26,106 nucleotides of DNA from the NCBI GenBank assembly GCA_029747585.1, contig JAPEVF010000644.1:1-26106 (forward strand), written 5' to 3'. Positions within the stretch are counted from its first letter, which is position 1, and every line of letters starts with the position of its first letter. The notes beneath the pieces are model-generated. The model did not search any database. It was not told the DNA's origin and worked only from the letters and a program-made list of their open reading frames with translations. This document shows, piece after piece, positions 19,795 through 26,106 of the stretch. The position numbers were made by a program, and so were the translations under genes. This DNA is from Pleurotus djamor. Its lineage: Eukaryota > Basidiomycota > Agaricomycetes > Agaricales > Pleurotaceae.

Positions 19795-22700
19795 CTATGG
19801 TTGTTGTGAAGGAGTTTGCTCTGTGTCGGGTGGCCTGTCCCAGGGTGCTGGTATCCGAGCCACATCGACGAGGTTCTGGTCCGCACGAGCGTCCTTGACC
19901 CGGTCACGATCATTCATAGTCATACGAGCACGACATCGCAGCAAACGAAGTTTCGTCCGTTTAATCCCTACGAAACACATTCCAAATGAGAAGGCCGACT
20001 TGAGAGGATATAGGGAGAGACTTACAGGTAGCTATCGTAGCTCGGTCTTCCTCCATGAAGGGATTCCCAGTTTGCAAGAGGTCATCTTGCAAAGCGTACA
20101 AACACCACAAGGATTCCTCGTATAGCTTCTCGCATTCGTCAGGCGAAGAGGCTTGATCAAGGAGCTCCTTGCGCGCAGCCGTACGACTCTGTGGTGATAT
20201 TAGTATGTCAGATGGCGCTTGAGCGTAGAATGGGCTTACCAGAACCAGCGCCCGGTCATAGACAAGTTGATCCAACCAAGTCTTCGGACCTTCATACTGA
20301 GCAGGCAGCCATGTCTTGACCAAGGCTGCGCGGTCGTTACACTTGATGAAATGTTCCTTAAACCAGCCCAGAGCTGTCCCAAGAATCATCAGCGCACATC
20401 GACGAGGGTGAAAAGGACAATTCACCTTCTGTAAAACCTTCGCTGACGACGTAGTCATCGTCCGGGTACCTCATACGCATATGTTCTTGGTGATGACGAA
20501 GCTTGTTGATCCCCTTCTGCGAAAAGGACATCAAGAGCATATACACCGCTACGCAAGTCACAGCGTTCAGTTCGGCTTCCATATCTGCATTCTTCCGTCG
20601 CTTAGCATGCTTCTCCGCTTCACCCTCACGAGCAACAAATTTACTAGGATCGGCCAAGGGTTCTGAGAAAGGTGTGTTAGTTCGCTTGTCGCCTATTCAT
20701 CGGTAAAACGTACTCTGCGGCACCGCTTTGACAAACTCATACATCTCATCAGCCCAATGAGTTAGGACATCCGTTTTCTGTGCAAGTTCTTCAAGCTGAC
20801 CCAGTAGTTCATCTTCCATAGGGTCTCTCTGGCTGTCAGCATCTAACGGTATAAGCGGAGGTCGACGTGGTGATGAAGATGCGCTGCTTGGGCGTGGGGA
20901 AGACCGAGGCGCGGATGTGCCAAAGAGTTTCTTGGTGGCGAGGTGAATAGCGCGGTTCAAAGCGTTGGTAGCGGCGCGTGAGGCTAGGCTCGAAGGGGAC
21001 GACGATAATGAAGGGGCTTGTGGGTGTGGCGGAGGGGGGAAGGTGGCATTCTTGTTGATTGGGGAAACGTCCACAGGGGTTTCACGGCTGACTTCCTCTT
21101 CGATGAGAGGAGAAGGTGGTATTTTACGATCCTGGAGAGGTCTTCTGGGAGCAGTATTGAGTTCTGGCGCAGAGGATTGGGATCAGTTTTAAAGAAATAG
21201 GACAAAGGAACGTACCGTCGATAGCGCGATTAAATTCCACCGCACGAATGTCACCAACGAGAACATACTCTCGGCGTAAGATCCCATCCTCCTCGGTCTC
21301 GCCAGGGATGAAGGACCCTTCCGTCGACAAGGCTCTCTCTATCGCATTCGGAGGCTCCGGAGGCCGACCATTTGTGTTCGAAGGCCTCCGCGTTTGTGTT
21401 GGAGAGGGGGCTTTATCGCCAGATGAAGACGATGAGCTGCAGTTGCGTTATCAGTCAAGGAGTTCTCGCTCAGAAAAACTGAGTCAACTCACTTGTTTCG
21501 TGACAAGCCATTAGCCCCGCCACCATTAGCTCCCTCTGTACTCTCTCGCTTCCTGAAATGGAACTTGCTCGGAGGTATGATGGTGTTGGGATCGAGAACT
21601 TCAGGCGGGATGATACGATGGGCTTCCGGCGTAGCAGTCCGTCCATTGCCTTGAGTGGTTTCGGTAGAGTTCGCGGAGGTATCCATCGTGATCGATTCTT
21701 TGGGCCTCGGGAATTTCGATTTGGCTAATGCCAAACTCTTGAAGAAATCGTCAAAGGTGGCACGCTCCGTGGGTACTCGCTTCAGTAGAGCCCGTATCAA
21801 GTCCTTCACGTCAGGTGGAACGACAGAAATCTCTGGGTTGCCCTCATTCCGGGGATCTTCATCGGGAAACTTGATGCCCTTTGAACTGTCGATCTTCTTC
21901 AATAGCTCGATGTGATTCTGCGCCCGGAAAGGTGGCTTCCCAACAGCCATCTCGAACAGCACAGCCCCGACAGACCAGAGGTCTACTCGCTCGTTATACT
22001 TCTCGTAACGAAGGATCTCGGGTGCCATGTATAGCGGTGATCCACAAAGGGTTTCAGCCATCATAGTGCTGGGTAGACTGCGTGCAAAGCCAAAATCGGC
22101 TATCTTGAGTATGGGTACACCCAAGGGGTGTCCACGGGCTAGTTCATCGGGGGATGCGGGATTAAGGAGCAAGTTTTGAGGCTTGATATCTCGATGGATG
22201 AGATTGCGTTGGCGGAGGAATTTGAGAGCTCGGGCTATGTGGGTTAAGCAAGCGTCCTAGCCGTACAACACAACACAGGGCGGGAACTCACCAAGTTGAC
22301 GAAGGTAGCTTCTAACGACAATCTCCGCCAGTCCGCCCGTCCGTGGATGTGGGTAGTACTGAGGCGCAGCTCCCGGAGACGGTATGTACTCGAGGCCCTC
22401 CACACGACCACGCTTCTTGATGTAGTTCGTCAAGTCGCCTCCGGCACAGTATTCAATAATCAGAAAGATATTCCTCTCCCCTCTTACGATATCAAGCAAC
22501 CGTGTAATGTGCCGATGCGAGAGAGACTTGAGGATCTCTATCTCGCTTTGGAGATTGTCGAACAACTTGGCTGAAAGCTTGTCCCGCTTGACTGCTTTGA
22601 CTGCTACTTGATGGTGGGTTTGCTAGGTTGAGAAAGATGACAGCTAAGCCACCCGTTGACCTAAACGTTCGTGTGACGGTGCTCACCTCATGGTACCCCT

Positions 22701-22845
22701 TGTACACTGTTGCGAAACTCCCTTTGCCAATTTCCGAGACAATCACGTACGGTCTTGCCTCATCATCATCCGAGGAGGCTTTCTTGCTCGTCATTGCGGT
22801 AGTGCTGGAGTTTCCATTTCTTTGGATTGGAACAGAAGGCGGCAT
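19795..22845 (-). CDS. ATG1: Autophagy-initiating Ser/Thr kinase ATG1 (ULK1 homologue)
   Basis: ATG1 starts autophagosome formation with ATG13 and scaffold partners. Nine exons on the minus strand: 22845-22687, 22622-22292, 22234-21493, 21436-21216, 21163-20714, 20662-20426, 20373-20240, 20188-20026 and 19967-19795. All phases fit and give 869 residues, in the usual fungal range. The N-terminal kinase domain (about 30-340) has a Gly loop in [16 protein letters not shown] with Lys62, HRDIKPQN with Asp179, DFG with Asp210, and [12 protein letters not shown] Ser/Pro-rich linker holds REYVLVGD with an ATG8-interacting motif Y468-V471, at the place of the yeast Atg1 YVVV site. The C-terminal half is the helical region that binds ATG13 ([50 protein letters not shown]). 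Intron 7 is 51 bases, a multiple of three, and has no stop, so its retention would add 17 residues. The family is certain; splice details of the last exons are slightly less so. Confidence 0.96.
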
Positions 22846-23305
22846 GTACAGTTATATGAAGCTTAGATAAAGTCCAGTCCTATGTTGCGTTCGCAAGTCT
22901 ATCGTCGTCGCCCAAGTCTGAGGATGATGAAAGTTGGTAGCAAGCTGTATTCCGATGCGTCAGCGGCCTTGAAGGCTCCTTCAGCGACATGAAGTGGAAG
23001 TGGAAGAACAAGGTAGACTGACTAATCTGTCCAGCGCTTAGCTCCCGCTACTTCGTCCTGGCTTGCCTAGGAGCCGATGATAATATTTCCAGAATTTTCT
23101 TTGATTTTCAAGATCGGTGACTGCGCAGCTCGCAGTAATATTTTATCGCGGTGACGGTCTGAAGACGGTGTGAAGACAAGTACGCGCCTTAGTTGTCACT
23201 CAAGCTGTCAAGCAGCTACTGATCGTGGGAATGTGATTCTTGACTTAGCAAATTTTCACGATCAATTGTTTTGGGACGTAAGGCAGAATTTAAATCAATT
23301 ATTAA
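22846..23305. other. ATG1 upstream region and 3' region of FunK1 copy 4
   Basis: About 460 bases. ATG1 is transcribed away from here and FunK1 copy 4 ends here, so it should hold the ATG1 promoter and leader plus the 3' part of copy 4. I see short AT-rich patches near 23270-23330 but no gene. Confidence 0.5.
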
Positions 23306-25519
23306 TTAGAGCTCTTTTATTTTCTTTGAGCTTCCTTGCCCATCCGAATCTCCTGCTTTGCGCTTGGCCGATATGTGGTGGTTATCTGGCTCCCGGGGGA
23401 AGGTAACGGCAAGTTGGTTGACGGCTCCACCATCCTGCGGCCATTCACTGGCGGAAGAAAGAGCAGCCTTGAACAGATCCTCCATGGCGTCGTGCTTGAC
23501 GGAAAGAGGATCGGCATGCCAAAGCTCGTCTTTTTGCTCTTCGAGGTGGCGCATTGCAATAGAAGATTCCAATTGCCATATCGCAATCCTATCAATCGCG
23601 CCGTAGACAAAAGTGTTCAAAGAGGGCGAGTTTATGAACTTGAATCGGTCCGGGGGCCAGCTGCGGGTAGGAAAGAAGGCGTCACTACTGCTTTTCAGCA
23701 CCGCCACTGGGAAAGCATTCCCCAAATCAGTGGGAGGTGTAGAAGACAGCCTTGATCTTCGCCTTCAGTCGACGCGGATTCTCGCTTTCGGTACTTCGAA
23801 TGAAATGGAGTCCATAGTAGAGAACGACCCAGAAAAAGGACTCAATGTCATCACGAACGCTGTGGAGCTCATACCACCTGGATAGTAGCTCAATGGACAT
23901 AAATGGCCAGGTCCCCTACGAAAGCTTCAGCACTCTGAGAGTCACTGGAAAGATAGGGCGTTACTGACCGTGCGCTCTCTATTGCGAGGCTGCTTGATCT
24001 CATCTACCAGGACGGCAAAGTCCCAGTCAATTAGTAAACCTTTCCCACTAGGAAGGATCAAGATACTTCCCCCGCTAATATCCCGATGAAGGAGTCCACA
24101 TTTCGTATATGCTTGCTTGTGTCCTGGGCACGAAGCGTGAAGGTTGAAAGAGATGAATTTGTATATACAAAGGGGCGCACCTTGAAAAGCGTCATAGACG
24201 GTTGATAACATCTGGCGCGACGATGCGAAACATTCCAAAGAACTTCCAACCTCAGCCGTAATCAGCCTCACATGTATCCGCGTCCCCATCTTCTCCCCCT
24301 CCACTGTCTTTGGATCTTTCGATGCAAGCCCCCAGTCCGCCTCGGCATAATCATGAGTCACAGTTCTCTGGAAGTCGCCGTCTAGATCTCCTCCACAGAG
24401 AAGCGTTGGTACAAACTCGACACCTGCCTTGTTCAACAACTTCAATATATCAACCTCCTTCGCAACATCCTTTCCACGCCATTGCTCCTTCACGAAGACT
24501 GGTTTGTTACTCAGCTCTGGTCCATTTGGTCCAGGCTTGATTTCTAGCGCAGGTCATCCCTTCGTGCCACGTCCAAAAAGCGAGGGTGGCTCTGCGAGGG
24601 CGTCCCAAGCCAGGAAGCATCGTGGTTCAGACCCTTCGCTCGGTACCGAAATCTTGTAGACGTCACGATGTACCCCATCAACATCAAGGGGGCCCCATCC
24701 GGCTAGGTACTTGCGCGTGTGGGTCATTTCTTCAGTACTCGCCAATGTGACTGCTGTATCGCAGCCCCGTTGAGCTTCGCTGACCTGGCTGAATCGCCAA
24801 AGGAAATCCACCATGGGCGAGCAATTGTCAACGTAGCTGAACTTTTCTGTTATAATGATACCAGATCGATCCCAGCGGATGAGTCGAGCGTAGGGATGGA
24901 AGACGAAGAGCATGAATATATGGGTGCGGTGTTGGCGGGAAGCCATCTCAACAAGACACGCAACAATTTGGGCTTTGTTACGTTTTCGGAGGTCGGCTGC
25001 TGCTGCTGCTTCGGATGATACATCGTCATCGTCGTCTCCATCATCTTCATCGTCATCTTCAAGGGATTCTTCATCGAACTCACGAACGACGAAGATATCA
25101 TTGGATTCCCCGAATTTGAACTCGCAGAGTAAGCAGACCTTGTCCATTTGGTTGCGATGAAGGCCCGCGGTGATGCCCGTTCGGTATAGATTGCCTCCAG
25201 GCTTGACCTGAGAGTCAGAATGAGAGCTAGGGTCGTGGCTAGCGGGCGTATCAACGAGTTCGAAGCCAGGTGCGACCTTCCTGTCGTTGACGAACTCCCC
25301 CTATGAAATGTTGGTCAGATGTATGATGCACCTTGACACAATCAATGGATTACTCACAAACGCTTTGCGTACGTGCTCTTCTCTACTAAGATTCCGTGAT
25401 GCAACGAACCTGGGGATGACTCGAGGCTTTGCGTCCGTGGCTGGCAGATGAGTGTCCAGGAATGTTGATAAGAATTCTTCCACAGGGCATGGTCCAATCC
25501 AGAGTGCATCGTCAGACAT
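23306..25519 (-). pseudogene. FunK1-family kinase pseudogene, copy 4 (inverted)
   Basis: Exons on the minus strand are 25519-25358, 25300-24181, 24123-23969 and 23915-23306; exons 1 and 3 have exactly the lengths (162 and 155) of copy 3. Three changes disable it. A TGA at 24556-24554 replaces the Trp of GTKGWPAL; the same frame then continues as PALEIKPG..VFVKEQWRGKDVAKE. A net one-base gain near 23733 shifts the last exon and gives a TGA at 23729-23727. The catalytic loop reads HRDISGGS, with Ser in place of the conserved Asn. The C-terminal basic tail (SAKRK..SSKKIKEL) is still readable. Before the TGA, 302 residues are open, covering nearly the whole N-terminal region, with an acidic run (DDDEDDGDDDDD) longer than in copy 3. 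The front half is very close to copy 3 and the back half closer to copy 2. A truncated N-terminal product is possible but unproven. Confidence 0.9.
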
Positions 25520-25869
25520 GATGGCCTAGTTGTTTTATAGGAATGAAAAAGGACGTGCTGTGGGTATCGCAGGCAGCGGGATGCTTGTGGTTTGTGGGTG
25601 ATCTGTACCAGTTTTGCAAGTCCGCTCCACGTCCAACTGGCAAGTAAATTGCGTGATACGCCCACACGAGCTCGTGAGTGGACAGGTGTATCTAAGGACA
25701 AGCTCAACGGTCCGGCCGGTGGGTCCGTGCGTGAGACTTCATTAGTCATCTATTGCCCCCGAAGACGCGTCGCGTCTCGTTGATTTTCCCTCACTCTTTC
25801 AGAGACCCATCCCAACTCTCCCCACTTTTTCTCATTTCTGCTCGTTCCTCTCGCGTTTCTCGTTACAAG
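25520..25869. promoter_or_regulatory. Divergent promoter of FunK1 copy 4 and the 3'-terminal gene
   Basis: About 350 bases. On the minus strand it carries elements shared with copy 3: ACAGCACGTCCT near 25550, ATTTACTTGCCAGTTGG (reverse complement of 25633-25649) and GTGTGGGCG near 25660. On the plus side a long C/T-rich leader (about 25785-25865) precedes the ATG at 25870, typical of fungal housekeeping promoters. Confidence 0.55.
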
Positions 25870-26106
25870 ATGGTCCAGATCGCCGACGCAGTACCGCCGC
25901 CTCAAGATCACCCTTTGCCTCAGCAAGCAGGGTCTCGATCACGAACTCATGCCGACGCGCAGCGCGTTGCTGAAATTGCCGCGATGGATAGGGCTGAGAA
26001 GGAATGTCAGAATTTGTTCATCAGGGCTAGGAATGCGGATCGGGAACGATGCGTGAAGGCCGGGGAGGATGCTGTCTCGGATGCTGAGTCTCTTATCTCT
26101 GTTGTG
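25870..26106 (+). CDS. N-terminal part of an unrecognised protein (3' end outside window)
   Basis: An ATG at 25870 follows a long C/T-rich leader and opens 79 codons that run off the window end without a stop or an obvious intron. The product begins MVQIADAVPPPQDH, is Pro/Gln-rich for about 25 residues, then turns into a charged, probably helical segment rich in Ala, Arg, Glu and Asp (ADAQRVAEIAAMDRAEKE, RARNADRERC). I do not recognise it. Codon bias and the leader support a real gene; the function is unknown. Confidence 0.6.
   Translation, partial: MVQIADAVPPPQDHPLPQQAGSRSRTHADAQRVAEIAAMDRAEKECQNLFIRARNADRERCVKAGEDAVSDAESLISVV

Noticed and set aside
23715..23755. A 41-base GT..AG intron in the last exon of FunK1 copy 4 to explain the frame change
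   Set aside because: Splicing GTCTTC..CCCAG leads straight into a TGA (frame TGG CGG TGC TGA), so it does not restore the frame; a net one-base gain fits better.
24554..24556. TGA in FunK1 copy 4 as recoding (selenocysteine or readthrough)
   Set aside because: The aligned residue in the other copies is Trp (TGG to TGA is one change), and the gene has further lesions (frameshift, Asn to Ser), so a plain nonsense mutation is simpler.
2..26106. tRNA, rRNA, CRISPR array, telomeric repeat or complete transposon
   Set aside because: No tRNA-like arms, repeat-spacer pattern, TTAGGG arrays, transposase or reverse-transcriptase motifs were seen on either strand by eye.

Overview
The window is nuclear DNA of a filamentous fungus, most likely an agaricomycete basidiomycete. 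Nearly every gene is cut by short introns of about 45-70 nt. The gene content fits too: four copies of the fungal-specific FunK1 protein kinase family, plus a large P-loop NTPase family that I associate with mushroom-forming fungi. Exon structures below were worked out by eye from splice signals, reading frame and family conservation. The species cannot be named from this window.

Layout. 2-853 (+) is the 3' end of an unrecognised Ser-rich protein. 1074-2071 (-) is mitochondrial ribosomal protein bL28m. 2475-10623 (+) is a tandem array of three FunK1 genes. Copy 1 is a continuous reading frame with damaged kinase motifs, copy 2 looks intact, and copy 3 is a pseudogene. Just behind them (10827-10898) is a relic of a fifth FunK1 5' end. 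10981-14090 (+) is a roughly 960-residue P-loop NTPase-like protein whose Walker A lysine is lost. A block of conserved housekeeping genes follows: LCB1 (-, sphingolipid synthesis), PCNA (+, with a charged insert of about 105 residues), SFM1 (+, ribosomal protein arginine methyltransferase) and ATG1 (-, autophagy kinase). A fourth FunK1 copy, inverted and broken, lies at 23306-25519 (-). The 5' end of an unrecognised gene (25870 onward, +) closes the window.

How it fits together. The housekeeping genes have unrelated jobs: mitochondrial translation, serine palmitoyltransferase, DNA replication and repair, ribosome modification, and autophagy. LCB1 and PCNA share a divergent promoter. The accessory layer is the FunK1 family and the NTPase. 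The FunK1 copies share intron positions and promoter blocks. They show graded decay and clear mosaicism: the front half of copy 3 matches copy 4, while its back half matches copy 1. This looks like a fast-evolving family diversifying and dying by duplication and gene conversion around a stable core. The FunK1-plus-NTPase neighbourhood is the part most worth follow-up as a possible accessory or conflict-type system, but that role is inference only.
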